From contig NC_135365.1 in NCBI RefSeq assembly GCF_051622035.1, forward strand, positions 27,280,001 to 27,344,000: a DNA stretch of 64,000 bases. Reading direction: 5' to 3'. This DNA is from Arctopsyche grandis (lineage: Eukaryota; Arthropoda; Insecta; Trichoptera; Hydropsychidae). The notes below the pieces were generated by a model. That model worked only from the letters and a program-made list of their open reading frames with translations, was not told the origin of the DNA and searched no databases. Each line of letters begins with the position of its first letter. Within the stretch, counting starts at the first letter, position 1. Shown in pieces: positions 10,764 through 21,990 of this stretch. The translations under genes and the position numbers were made by a program.

Positions 10764-11711
10764 CCCTTTGGCTGCTACGAGGTTTTTCAATGTCCAAGCG
10801 AAAAATGCTAACATTTGTAATTATTTTGAAAAAAAATAAATATAATATTTTTTTTTACATACTTACTTCGCCGAACACTCGTAATTTTTATAATACTTTA
10901 TATACATTTTTAAGAAGCAGTCGTGGACTCGTGCTCTCTCTTTCTGTCTTGCTTTTACATGCGTGCGTGCGAAAGAGATACCTACATATATACACTAAAT
11001 AAGTTTTGACGATTGTTTTCCGAGGCTTTATTCTTTTCAATAATCTATTTTTAGATATCGATGTATCCTTACAACATGCGATATATTCGAAACAGGTAGC
11101 GGTCTCTCTCTCTTTCTTTCTTGGTTTTAATTGTGTACGTATGAGCGAGACACACAAGGATGCGAAGTTTCTAATAATCAAATAATTTTTCAACATGTAT
11201 CATAAACATTTTGTATGCATTTCAGTTGCATTTGATTGATTGCATGAATTCGTGACCTATATAATTGAAAGCGGATTTCTATTGTTTTTTGCCATTTATT
11301 TTAACCTGCAAAATGATATCGGACAGTGAAAGTGATGAAAGCGAAATAATAGCTCCTCGCCGAGGAACTCGACAAATCAGCAGCTCTACTGATTCTGAAA
11401 ATGAATTTATCGATAATAATCAATTCCCAAGTAATAACTCCTTATATGACATTGACAACGAACCCGAAATTTACTTTGATGATGAACCCGAAATTGAAGA
11501 GCTTTTATTTAAAAAATTGATAAATATTTATAAAGCTTGATTGAAAAATAAATATAAATACGTATATAAAAAAAATTTTTCGTGCCACTGATGCGCTGGT
11601 GGCTCAAAGAAAGTATTGAAATACGACAATTAATGACGTCAACAACGATCGTCGTAGCAATCTTCGCCGATTTCAAAACAACGATTTATCGTTGTTGTAG
11701 CAGTCAAAGGG
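10764..11711. mobile_element. piggyBac-like element, non-autonomous
   Basis: TTAA flanks both ends (10760-10763 and 11712-11715). The terminal inverted repeats begin CCCTTTGGCTGCTAC on the left and CCCTTTGACTGCTAC on the right. The flanking dispersed repeat reads straight through when the element is removed. The element is 948 bp and encodes only a short acidic protein (11313-11540), so it probably needs transposase from elsewhere. Confidence 0.8.
11313..11540 (+). CDS. Short acidic protein inside the piggyBac-like element
   Basis: The first ATG in the frame is at 11313 and gives 75 residues. The N terminus is rich in Ser, Asp and Glu (SDSESDESE) with a basic PRRGTR patch, followed by more acidic residues. 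Acidic, serine-rich N termini of this kind are common in piggyBac transposases. No catalytic DDD region follows. An AATAAA lies a few bases after the stop. I infer the remaining N-terminal part of a deleted transposase; it could also be a chance frame. No independent function can be assigned. Confidence 0.45.
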   Translation: MISDSESDESEIIAPRRGTRQISSSTDSENEFIDNNQFPSNNSLYDIDNEPEIYFDDEPEIEELLFKKLINIYKA

Positions 11712-12253
11712 TTAAAGTCGAATTTTCGCATGGTCATGAAATTTTATTTATTGTTCATAACTATGAACAGATAAAGAAAAAAAAAGTTGAAATTCAAAAA
11801 ACTTCACTTTTTTTTTGATTTTTAAATGCTTTTTATTATTACGAAATTATGTTCACAATACATCTTATATCTATTTTAATAGCTACTGATCTACTGGTCA
11901 TTTTCTATTTTACAATTTTAATTTAATTTTGTTAGTAATCATAGTATTATATTACTCTAATGTTAATATGTACAGCGTAATTGGAAAAGAGCTCAAACAT
12001 CTATTAACAATTCTCATAAATGCTCATAATACATCTAATACATAATATTAATTAAAGACTCTCTAAAGTCGATGACCTAAAGCAGATAGTGTTTAGGTAA
12101 TATGTGTTTATACCTGAAGGGTATAGACATTTTGTTGTAATCACCGAGACTCTTCACAAGTGTGTTAGTATGGTTATTAGTGATTATGTCATAGAATCTA
12201 CTGGTTAGTAATGTCTGTAACAAACGGAATATTATATATGGCATGCAGTTTTT

Positions 12254-12499
12254 TCAAGTATATATGGGTGTATTATAAATTATTTTTAGGGATTGATTTT
12301 GTATTACTTGGAGCTTCGAAAGGTTAGTATTCGAGGCGTTATTCCATACAGGTGAAGCATAGGTTAATAATGGTAATATGAGCGCGTGATATAATTTTAT
12401 TTTATTTTGAGTTGATAAAGAACTATGGCGATTAAATATTGGGTATATTGAGGATAAACCCCGCATCGCCTTGCATTTTGCTGCCTCAATGCTGCCCAT
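12254..12499 (-). pseudogene. ORF2 C-terminal fragment of jockey copy 2
   Basis: About 81 codons starting GSIEAAKCKAMRG match the end of ORF2 in the copy at 43-47 kb. The ending (IIYNTPIYT then stop) is the same. The shared stop suggests that it belonged to the parent element and is not private damage. Confidence 0.7.
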
Positions 12500-12508
12500 T
12501 TCATTCTT

Positions 12509-13480
12509 TTATCGAACGTTACTCATACATATTTTATTACTGACTGCCATATCAGACTTTCTCCAGCACACAATTGATGCTCGATTCTTCCTCGACTCCA
12601 GCATTTTCAGATAGCTCTGTCTTTTTGGACAGTCTTTGAAGTTAGCAGGGTGAGATCCTGAACAGCCTGAGCAGACAGCAGGGGTAACTATCCCTTGATT
12701 GCATTGTGCGGTGAGGTGAGCGCCGGCACATTTGACGAACTTGGCCTGCCGATTGAAATTTTTTAAGCGTGTCCATATTCTTGGCATCTGAAACATTGAG
12801 TAACATTTTGAGATTTACTTGTATACTTAACGACACTAACCTTTGTGTGGCAGATGTTCCGGATTTCTTTTATCTTCTTTGCGGATACCGATGGCTCGAA
12901 GAACACCAAGTATAGCTCGGTGGCGTTGCTCCTAGGCTCCATCGTCTTCATATGGATAACTTTGGATACTGTGAACCCTATCTGACGATATCATCTTTAA
13001 CGTCAGCCTCCGGCAATTTCGGAAATCCACGCACGACACTTTTTACTTCCTTTCCCTCCTTCCTGGAAAAGGTATGGAATTGTCAATCCGGTGTTTGTAA
13101 AATTCCATCTCGAAGCTTGTAAAAGTCTTCAAGACTCTTACATTGGATCTTAATGTTGTTTTGACCAATTAAAGTCGTGGTGAAGTCTTTTACAAACTTC
13201 TTGATCAACTCGATCATACTGCCATGAGTTCCAGTACCCGACATAATGATTTGCGGAATTCTTCCACCGCTTCTGGGGACATCGGAAACCTTCAATAGTC
13301 CATCAAATTTGTTTTTCTCCTGAATTTTAAATTCGGAAGCAACATCTTTCACTTTTTTTGCCATTTTTTGGCACCTGCCACTCAGTATCCATCTCAGAGG
13401 TCTGGGAGCAGCCTGGTTGAGGATCTTGAGATGTAGTCTTCATCCGTTTTCTCAACTTGGATCTTCGGATTGTGCCGACA
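12509..13480 (-). pseudogene. ORF1 (gag-like) of jockey copy 2, frameshifted
   Basis: Several overlapping frames together correspond to ORF1 of the full-length copy. They include the central domain and the last two zinc-knuckle units (C-x-K-C-A-G-x-HLTAQC and CSGCSGSHP). The codon aligned with the start ATG is no longer ATG, and at least two frame changes split the reading frame. It is a decayed nucleocapsid-like protein. Confidence 0.7.
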
Positions 13481-13621
13481 TGTGATATTATTGTGTTTGT
13501 TGTGTGAGAGGTATGTGTTACGTATGTTGAAAAGGTGTGGGTTTTTTTTAAGATATGACGTATCGCTGTAATATTAGCGCTCGTACAGTAAGTCGTTCGC
13601 ACGAAGCGTCGAGAGACGAGG

Positions 13622-13770
13622 CTTCACTTATTTAAGTAATTGTATTTGTATTTATTCTAATAATATTAAGAGTTTGAAATATTTAGCTTTATAAAAGTGA
13701 TCCGAAAATTAATATATGTACATACATATGTTGTAAAGATGAAAATCTGAAATTGTTTTTTTTTTATAAC
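13622..13770. repeat. Segment duplicated at 52.9 and 57.1 kb
   Basis: The stretch CTTCACTTATTTAAGTAATT through TATTCTAATAATATTAAGAG and beyond matches 52878-52905 followed by 57094-57200. In the right-hand locus the two parts are separated by about 4.2 kb of inserted elements. Confidence 0.65.
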
Positions 13771-14079
13771 GAGTGTTATGCTCGTTGAAATTTCAACGGG
13801 TGATTTCGGAAACAAATTGACACATTTATCGATTTTTTCCGTATTAAGATCGTTGTAAAATTTGCAGATTTCTTCACGACGGTGCAATTTCATTAAATCA
13901 GCATTACAATGCAAATCTATAATTTCAAGTTCCGTCGGTACATTATCAATATCTATTGAAAATGGATCTCGTACAGTTGCCAAGTTTGTCTCAATTTTTC
14001 GGAAGTCAAATCTTCCTGAAAACTCATCACTCAAAGCGTTGATAATTTCACCATATTCTTCAAATTTATTTTATGGTAT
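13770..14079 (-). pseudogene. Old hAT transposase, C-terminal part
   Basis: The frame contains SDEFSGRFDF then a DPFSIDIDNVP and ELEIIDLHCNADL series. This matches the C-terminal region of GTF2IRD2-like hAT transposases (family pattern EFSRRF...NPF.VD......ELI.LQCD). Two later insertions separate it from its upstream parts at 14445-14783 and 16617-16680. There is no intact frame across the locus. Confidence 0.65.
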
Positions 14080-14440
14080 TGTTGCGTAGGGGTGGGTGGA
14101 GGATCCAATTTTAAAGGCCAACAGTCGTATCACAGCATTTATTGATGATTAAGGAGATACACGCATTGCCAGTGCTCCGTCCAGAATGACATGATATCGC
14201 CTACGTACCGCCTTATAAGGGGTAGATCTCTCAGGACGTCTAATCTGTTTACCTACTGTATAGTCACATATTCGGATATGTATTCCCACGGTATGAGAAG
14301 TGCAATCATTGTTTAGCTTTCATGCACTTAGCTTGTCGCTAATCCTTAAAACCACTTACCCCGGTCACACGGTCTCTCAGGACGCTACTCGGCCTAATCC
14401 GATCGCAATTACTCGGCGGCTCTGTTTAGTATACCTTACA
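14080..14440 (-). mobile_element. Solo LTR with 4 bp target duplication
   Basis: Starts TG and ends CA on both strands. It is flanked by GTAT on each side (14076-14079 and 14441-14444). It is a diverged relative, in opposite orientation, of the LTR at 15903-16300. They share the CCACCCCTACGCAACA end and the segment around CCTTATAAGG. No internal gag-pol is attached, so it is a solo LTR, probably left by LTR-LTR recombination. A 4 bp duplication fits Ty3/gypsy or BEL-type integrases. Confidence 0.7.
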
Positions 14441-14444
14441 GTAT

Positions 14445-14783
14445 CATCTCCCGCAACTTCATGGTTGGAAAGTGGTCTACCCTTTTAATCAATAAATGTT
14501 GAAGAAACGGCCGGTGTTTCAATTGAAATGCATTCAAACATTTCACCATATACATTTTTCCCTTGTAACATTGTGTTGAAAGTATTTTAGTGAGTCACGA
14601 TGTCCAGAATAAATGCAAAATTAAAAAGCCAGCCATTATCAGTTAATTCGGGAAAGTCTATAATATTTTTCATTTCTAAAAATAAAACGATGTCTCCTTT
14701 TATATCCCGTACTCGCCAAAGTACTTTTCATAAACTAAGCCATCGGATATGATTATGATAAGGAACATTTGTGTACTCCAATT
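14445..14783 (-). pseudogene. Old hAT transposase, middle part
   Basis: Reading leftward from 14783, the decayed frame gives YTNVPYHNHIRWLSL, then IKGDIVLFLEMK, then GWLFNFAFILDIVTH and NTMLQGKNVYGEMF. These are landmark segments of GTF2IRD2-like hAT transposases (EVRWLS, LLFL, LAFLADI, LNLQGK). An in-frame stop breaks it. It joins the 16617 segment once the MITE at 14784-16616 is removed. Confidence 0.65.
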
Positions 14784-16616
14784 CAGGGACGTCATTTGTG
14801 GGTGCATGGGGGAGCACTCGCCCCTCCTAAATTAGGAATAGTGTGAATTTAGAAAATAGTATGAATTTAATGATAAATGAAATGCTATCGATTATTTCTT
14901 ATGTTACTTATGGGTAGCTTTAGTGACCAATAAAATAAACGATGCACTAGGCTACTTTGAAAAAACGTTTTTATGATTTCGAAGCAAGTATATTTTGTTA
15001 TGCCTTGGGTAATATTCTTAGATATTGTTCGTCCCATGGAGAGAATTGTTAGAAAGGTGCGCCTTATTTTATTTTATCTCAGTAACGTTCGTGTTTATTA
15101 TTTGTTTTCAAGTAAGGTTTTTAATTAATATGTTACTGAACCGGTCTAATCCAAACCGATTTTATTTCTCGTATTTTTGTTTGCGGACGTCTAATCTCTC
15201 ACAAAACTTCGAATAAGATGAATTTAATCTTCATGTGTGACGCGTTCGGTCTAAAAAAAGTTTTAGCTATTTAATAAAATTCCGTTCTGACCAAAACATT
15301 AACAACTCTAAGTTAGTACATAAATAATACAAATATAAATTTTTGTGTTATCACAATCGTGACCACACGAAAAAATCGTGTGGTCGCAACATTTTGAACT
15401 TATCTAAGAGGAAAAAATCCTCTTTATCGTATATATATAATAATGTCGTGAAGAGCACACATATTTAAAGGGTCCGCCATCTATGTATAAAATTAATGAC
15501 TGCCAACTGTCACCGAGATTAAAAATGTTCGGACTTGAAAAGCTTCTTAAACGATATTATATCTCTATCGTAATGGCGGAGGATCCATTTACTTATATTG
15601 ATGATCAAAATGAGCAATATGGCAAAGTATGAAAACGATCGCATAAGAGGAAAATTTTCCCTGAATTGTAATCGAAAGTGAAACGTAAAGGAGGTATGTA
15701 AAAAGACAGTCGGTAGAAATTAATTTAATCGATAGTTTTTAGTGATACAGTTTGATTGACTATGTGAAGATTTTTGGAAAGAAATTTTCGCATGCGGCGC
15801 CTTTTTGGTTTTTTACATTATTTAACAAAATATGAATTTGAAAATATTTCAAAAATAAAGTTTTTTATCTTTATAACCGCTCCATATTATTATATATACT
15901 ATTGTTACGTACGCCGTGGATTAAGCGAATAGAATCCCAGAGACTATGTGACCGTTCAAGGGTTATCTGTTAACGGATTAACTAAGTGCATGCACTTACT
16001 TCCAGGATTATATCTGGACTCTAAGTGCATTTAGGCTAAACAATGACCGTTATTAGTCCTTTCTCAGAATCGGTACCGGGAGACCTAATGTCGTGGGAAT
16101 ACATATCCGAATACGTGACTATACAATAGGTAAACAGATTAGACGTCCTGGGAGATCAACCCCTTATAAGGCGGTACGTAGGCGATATCATGTCATTCTG
16201 GACTGAGCACTGCCAGTGCGTGTATCTCCTTAATCATCAATAAATGCTGTGAAACGACTTTGGCCTTTTACTTGGAGCCTCCACCCACCCCTACGCAACA
16301 CTATGTATAATAATACGATAAAGCATATGTTGTATATGAAAGTAATAGAAAAATGAAATATTATATTATAAAAATATACGAATTTGTCTAATGTCTAAAA
16401 TAATTCATTTTTATTTTTTTGTATTTTTGTTTGTCCAATTTCTCCATTTAATAATTATTTTTCAAAAGTAAGCAACACTTTTTTCATATTTTATAACTCA
16501 ATAAAGTGTATGCAAAGTATATTTTCTATTTTATTTTGATATAAAAAATATATAAAAAAAAATCAATTTGAATTTTTGCCTATCCCCCCCAAGATAAAGC
16601 TGAAATGACGTCCCTG
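14784..16616. mobile_element. hAT-type non-autonomous element, carries an LTR
   Basis: Terminal inverted repeats CAGGGACGTCATTT are on both ends. The flanking 8 bp are CTCCAATT on the left (14776-14783) and CTCCGATT on the right (16617-16624), matching at 7 of 8. Without the element the old hAT reading frame runs on. The interior has no transposase; it holds a piece of the ACTTCCGG repeat (15300-15480) and a complete solo LTR. The 8 bp duplication and CAGGG-type ends point to the hAT superfamily. Confidence 0.75.
15903..16300 (+). mobile_element. Solo LTR with CTAT target duplication
   Basis: Starts TGTTACGTACGCC and ends CCCCTACGCAACA, with CTAT on both sides (15899-15902 and 16301-16304). 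An AATAAATG polyadenylation-like signal lies near the 3' end. It is the relative of the LTR at 14080-14440. It lies within the MITE at 14784-16616, so it is younger than that MITE. Confidence 0.75.
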
Positions 16617-16932
16617 CTCCGATTTAATATCTTGAGGAAAACCAATGAATTGTCGGTGTTCCAGACCACCCGTGTTAAACTTTTAACACATTTTTACACA
16701 ATACTTGTTGTACAAGCTTGGCAAGTAAAATGATTGATAAAAAGAACACCATTGTCTCGATGATAGTGAACTGCTGATATCTCTTTTCAAACTGTTCTTG
16801 AAGGACTGCAAGGTGCTTAATAAGTAATAACGCGTTGAATTCATTGTTACCTGACATTTCCTTCATATTTGGGAAATGCACGAGAATCTTCATCTGCAGA
16901 TGTGATATCCACAAAACCAGTTGTAATTTCAA
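16617..16932 (-). pseudogene. Old hAT transposase, rearranged upstream part
   Basis: The piece next to the MITE reads GGLEHRQFIGFPQDIKSE, the segment just upstream of EVRWLS in GTF2IRD2-like transposases. Further out (to 16932) the frame gives KLQLVLW, HFPNMKEM and LQEQFEKRYQQF, which are C-terminal landmarks, before LCKNVLK, which is a central one. The order is therefore scrambled, as if two decayed copies lay head to tail. Confidence 0.5.
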
Positions 16933-17169
16933 TGATTTTACAAAACCTATTATTTTAACTAAATGTTTGTCTTTTTCAAATTTAAGTTATTCAATTTTTC
17001 CATGTCGTCTGTGAAAAAACCCAAAGCCAAAGCCAAATCCGACAAACAAACTATGTATATTTGCGAGTTAACATTTTTTTTTCTCGGAAAAATCGACGTG
17101 TTTATACTTGACAGTGTTCTAAAGAATTACAATATTCTATTTTTGTTGATTTAGTATTTTAATTCAAAT

Positions 17170-18292
17170 TCATAATAATACATACAACATACAACGTAGA
17201 TAGTCCCGTTCAAATCTAGGGGTGATTTTTAAGTTGACCGGAAATGGTACTTCCTCTTTTATAAGTTTTTGAATTCAATTATCACCCAAATCGCTAACTG
17301 AATCGGACTGATTTTTTTTTGAATGTAATAAAAATTATGAATTTTATGATCTAAAATTTTTTGAATATTTTTACCTGAACCGGAAGTAGTACTTTTACTC
17401 TAGAGAATCGAGGTTTTTTAATGTTTTTCTCAGAAATCTTTTGGTTTATTGAACTGAAATTTCATATTATTTTCGTTATGTATTAATTTATGTTTAATTG
17501 TTATTTTGTTTTTTTTTGTGTTATATTTTTTGACCATTGTGGCGCTTTAGGAATTCCTGTTATGCCACAATGGTCTGTTTAGAATAAAATAAAATAAATA
17601 AATAAATAAATATCTAAAAGTTTCAGCTTAATACCAAGTTATATATGAGATTTTGATAAGCATCCGTCAACCGGAAGTAGCAGTTTACTTTTGTTCGATT
17701 TTTCTTCCACTATTTTTTTCGACCCCTGAAACATGTGTGGTCTACACGACAAAAAATTATGTATAATTATTGTATCAATGTGATGAAAATAAAAAAAAAT
17801 CACTAAATTTAATAAACCGGAAGGTGGATTTTTTCCTCTGAGAAAGATCAAAAATTTTGTGACCACAATTCTGTACACAACCCTGAACGTGTCAAGCTGA
17901 AAATGTATATTTCTATTCTTTATGTACTAACTTAGAGCTGATAAGATTTTGGTAAGAATTCGTAAACCGGAAGTAGAATTTTTTTTAAAACAATATTTTA
18001 TTATTTTATTTTGACCTTTTAATTTATTTTTATTTTCATTATATTAATTGTGTATAATAATTATAGTGATTTTAAGTAATAAAAAACTTTCGAACAAAAT
18101 CCGACAACCGGAAGTTAAACTTTTGTCTTGTGTAAGTTTCCCTACATTTGAGCTCAATTTGTATCAAAAACGCCCCCATAACCGATATGTGCGAACGTGT
18201 TTGTATGTTTAATTATCGAATTTTGTTTTGTGACCTTCTTATACTCCTCAAATAAAAAGATAAAACCATGGGTTGGTCACATCTAAATTTTT
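17170..18292 (-). repeat. ACTTCCGG-family element, single-unit copy
   Basis: Read on the minus strand from 18292, it begins GATGTGACCAACCCATGG and then shows the same order of blocks as the element at 19.1-22.7 kb. Here the ~300 bp unit is present once and not nine times. Several ACTTCCGG boxes occur. A short LINE fragment interrupts it at about 17470-17612. Confidence 0.65.
17470..17612 (+). mobile_element. 5'-truncated non-LTR retrotransposon tail
   Basis: The 3' end contains a 12 bp inverted repeat, GACCATTGTGGC (17532-17543) and GCCACAATGGTC (17564-17575), followed by an (AATA)n tail at 17583-17612. The fragment interrupts the ACTTCCGG repeat: flanking sequence on both sides continues that repeat. 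The size and simple tail fit a heavily truncated LINE insertion. The clade is not determined. Confidence 0.5.
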
Positions 18293-18349
18293 TTCCATCT
18301 CGTCTGGATCGTTCACATACATAATTCTCGCAAGAATCCTGGGGTGAGT

Positions 18350-18644
18350 TTTATGTAAGGTTTGGGTGGTAGAATCAGTTCCGGTTGCGGATTCTTTTTT
18401 CATTTCCGGATCCAGATGCCTTTTATCAATTCCAGATCCAGGTGCCTTTTTCAATTCCGGATCCGGATGCCTTTTTCAGTTCCGGATCCCGATTCCTTTT
18501 GCAGTTCCGAATCTGGATTTCTGTTTCAGTTCCGAGTCCAGATTTATTTTGCAGTTCCGGAATAAAAAAAACAAATTAATGTTATTATTAGATTAGTCAT
18601 GTATAAGCGGATATACCGTGCGAAGCCGGGTAGAATCACCAGTT
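18350..18644 (-). repeat. Variable-core repeat family, copy 3 (BamHI-like core)
   Basis: Read on the minus strand from 18644, the end TACCCGGCTTCGCACGGTAT, then CCGCTTATACATGACTAATC, matches copy 1 at 8598-8650. The core differs completely: about seven units of roughly 27 bp containing TTCCGGATCC and GCCTTTTTCA-like parts (18375-18565). The frames through it in all phases are repeat artefacts. Confidence 0.65.
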
Positions 18645-19319
18645 GATAATATGTAATTCAACTATCAGTTATATGCGCATACTTGCTTATCTTAAAAGGG
18701 CATCACGAGGTCCAGCCATGCAAGTTATTCAGGACCTAGATAATTCTCAAGAAAATTACACTATCGCGTAGGATATTTTATGACAAAGATATAAGCATCG
18801 TAGGATGCTGATTAAAACAAAAATAAAATCCATTTTTAATATAAGGCGATTCAAACCGAAACTTTCAAAGATTTGCGCCATCTATCGGACGAGATAACGA
18901 TTAAAATAAGAAAATGAGGCAACTAACAGAACATTGGGACAGCATGTTAATATGCATTTATTTATTTAAATATGTAAGTTGCCTCTTCAAATTCAACTGG
19001 AGTGGGAGAATGGTTTGCCAAAAAATGACATGCCATCCTTTAATTCGTTAGAAAAAAGTTATCTTCCTTGATCTAGGGTCTCAAACAAACTACACAACTA
19101 CAAAATTACAAGTAAAAAAAAATCGGGTGTGACCAACCCATGACTTTATCTATGTATTTGAGGAATATAAGAAGGTTACAAAACAAAATTCGATATTGAA
19201 CTAATAACTATGATAGCGATACAAATTGAGCGCAAATATATGCAAATACTTGCACAAGACAAAATTTCTACTTCCGGTTGGCGGATTTTGTTCAAATTTT
19301 TTTAATTATTTAAAATCAG

Positions 19320-21990
19320 TATAATTATTATACACATTTAATATCAAGATGATAAAAATAATTTAAAAGGTCAAAATAAAATAATGAAATATTGTTTTAA
19401 AAATAAATACTACTTCCAGTTTACGAATTCAGACCAAAACATTACCAAATCTAAGTTAGTACATAAACAACACAAATATAAATTTTCAGCTTAATACGTT
19501 CAGGAGTGTGGACAGGATCCAGGCGACAACATTTTTGACCTTTCTATTAGGAGAAAATCCCACTTCCGGTTCATTAAATTTGATGGTTTTATTTTTTATT
19601 TTTACTTAAAATCACTATCTCTATTGTACACAATAAATATCAAGACGCTTAAAATAATATAAAAGGTCAAAATAAAATAATGAAAAAATAATGAAATATT
19701 GTTTTTAAAAAAAATACTACTTCCGGTTTACGAATTCTGACTAAAACGTTACCAAATCTAAGTTAGTACATAAACAACACAAATATAAATTTTCAACTTA
19801 ATACGTTTAGGAGTGTGGACAGGATCCAGGCGACAACATTTTTGACCTTTCTATTAGGAGAAAATCCCACTTCCGGTTCATTAAATTTGATGGTTTTATT
19901 TTTTATTTATACTTAAAATCACTATTTTTATTATACACAATAAATATCAAGACGCTTAAAATAATTTAAAAGGTCAAAATAAAATAATGAAATATTGTTT
20001 TAAAAATAAATACTACTTCCAGTTTACGAATTCTGACTAAAACGTTACCAAATCTAAGTTAGTACATAAACAACACAAATATAAATTTTCAACTTAATAC
20101 GTTTAGGAGTGTGGACAGGATCCAGGCGACAACATTTTTGACCTTTCTATTAGGAGAAAATCCCACTTCCGGTTCATTAAATTTGATGGTTTTATTTTTT
20201 ATTTTTACTTAAAATCACTATCTCTATTGTACACAATAAATATCAAGACGCTTAAAATAATTTAAAAGGTCAAAATAAAATAATGAAAAAATAATGAAAT
20301 ATTGTTTTTAAAAAAAATACTACTTCCGGTTTACGAATTCTGACCAAAACGTTACCAAATCTAAGTTAGTACATAAACAACACAAATATAAATTTTCAAC
20401 TTAATACGTTTAGGAGTGTGGACAGGATCCAGGCGACAACATTTTTGACCTTTCTAATAGGAGAAAATCCCACTTCCGGTTCATTAAATTTGATGGTTTT
20501 ATTTTTTATTTATACTTAAATCCACTATCTCTATTATACACAATAAATATCAAGAAGCTGAAAATAATTTAAAAGGTAAAAATAAAATAATGAAATATTG
20601 TTTTTAAAAAAAATACTACTTCCGGTTTACGAATTCTGAGCAAAACGTTACCAAATCTAAGTTAGTACATAAAGAACACAAATATAAATTTTCAGCTTAA
20701 TACGTTTAGGAGTGTGGACAGGATCCAGGCGACAACATTTTTGACCTTTCTAATAGGAGAAAATCCCACTTCCGGTTCATTAAATTTGATGGTTTTATTT
20801 TTTATTTATACTTAAAATCACTATTTTTATTATACACAATAAATATCAAGACGCTTAAAATAATTTAAAAGGTCAAAATAAAATAATGAAATATTGTTTT
20901 AAAAATAAATACTACTTCCAGTTTACGAATTCTGACTAAAACGTTACCAAATCTAAGTTAGTACATAAACAACACAAATATAAATTTTCAACTTAATACG
21001 TTTAGGAGTGTGGACAGGATCCAGGCGACAACATTTTTGACCTTTCTAATAGGAGAAAATCCCACTTCCGGTTCATTAAATTTGATGGTTTTATTTTTTA
21101 TTTATACTTAAATCCACTATCTCTATTATACACAATAAATATCAAGAAGCTGAAAATAATTTAAAAGGTAAAAATAAAATAATGAAATATTGTTTTTAAA
21201 AAAAATACTACTTCCGGTTTACGAATTCTGACCAAAACGTTACCAAATCTAAGTTAGTACATAAAGAACACAAATATAAATTTTCAGCTTAATACGTTTA
21301 GGAGTGTGGACAGGATCCAGGCGACAACATTTTTGACCTTTCTAATAGGAGAAAATCCCACTTCCGGTTCATTAAATTTGATGGTTTTATTTTTTATTTA
21401 TACTTAAAATCACTATTTTTATTATACACAATAAATATCAAGACGCTTAAAATAATTTAAAAGGTCAAAATAAAATAATGAAATATTGTTTTAAAAATAA
21501 ATACTACTTCCAGTTTACGAATTCAGACCAAAACATTACCAAATCTAAGTTAGTACATAAACAACACAAATATAAATTTTCAGCTTAATACGTTCAGGAG
21601 TGTGGACAGGATCCAGGCGACAACATTTTTGACCTTTCTATTAGGAGAAAATCCCACTTCCTGTTCATTAAATTTGATGGTTTTATTTTTTATTTTTACT
21701 TAAATCCACTATCTCTATTATACACAATAAATATCAAGAAGCTGAAAATAATTTAAAAGGTAAAAATAAAATAATGAAAAAATAATGAAATATTGTTTTT
21801 AAAAAAAATACTACTTTCGGTTTACGAATTCTGACCAAAACGTTACCAAATCTAAGTTAGTACATAAAGAATATAAATATAAATTTTCAGCTTAATACGT
21901 TTAGGGGTGTGGTCAGGATCCAGGCGACAACATTTTTGACCTTCCTTCCGGATGCTTCCGGAAGGGAAAAATCCCACTTCCGGTTTATTA
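19320..21990 (+). repeat. Tandem array, nine units of 296 or 307 bp
   Basis: The landmark TACTTCC occurs at 19411, 19718, 20014, 20321, 20617, 20913, 21209, 21505 and 21813 (TACTTTC at the last), giving spacings of 307, 296, 307, 296, 296, 296, 296 and 308. The extra 11 bp is a duplicated TAATGAAAAAA. Units alternate between two sequence types, so pairs of about 592 bp are the higher-order unit in the middle. Most units carry one or two perfect ACTTCCGGT boxes and a GTGGACAGGATCCAGGCGAC block. Confidence 0.9.

Larger units (their letters stand above)
11810..13621 (-). mobile_element. Jockey-type LINE copy 2, internally deleted
   Basis: This copy is closely related to the full-length copy at 43133-47437, on the opposite strand. 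It keeps the 5' end (CGTCTCTCGACGCT), most of ORF1 with the zinc knuckles, the last ~80 codons of ORF2 and the 3' end. About 2.5 kb between ORF1 and the end of the RT region is missing; the junction is at about 12560. A CTTCACTT target duplication flanks it (11802-11809 and 13622-13629). A similar uninterrupted flank at about 52855-52905 represents the empty site. The ORF1 start codon is changed and frameshifts are present, so this copy cannot be autonomous. Confidence 0.8.

Noticed and set aside
18248-18596. Several overlapping frames with repeated PDP/RIS motifs
   Set aside because: They are translations of the ~27 bp tandem units in different phases.
19320-21990. CRISPR array
   Set aside because: Units of ~300 bp with no spacers, in eukaryotic DNA; this is a tandem satellite-like array.
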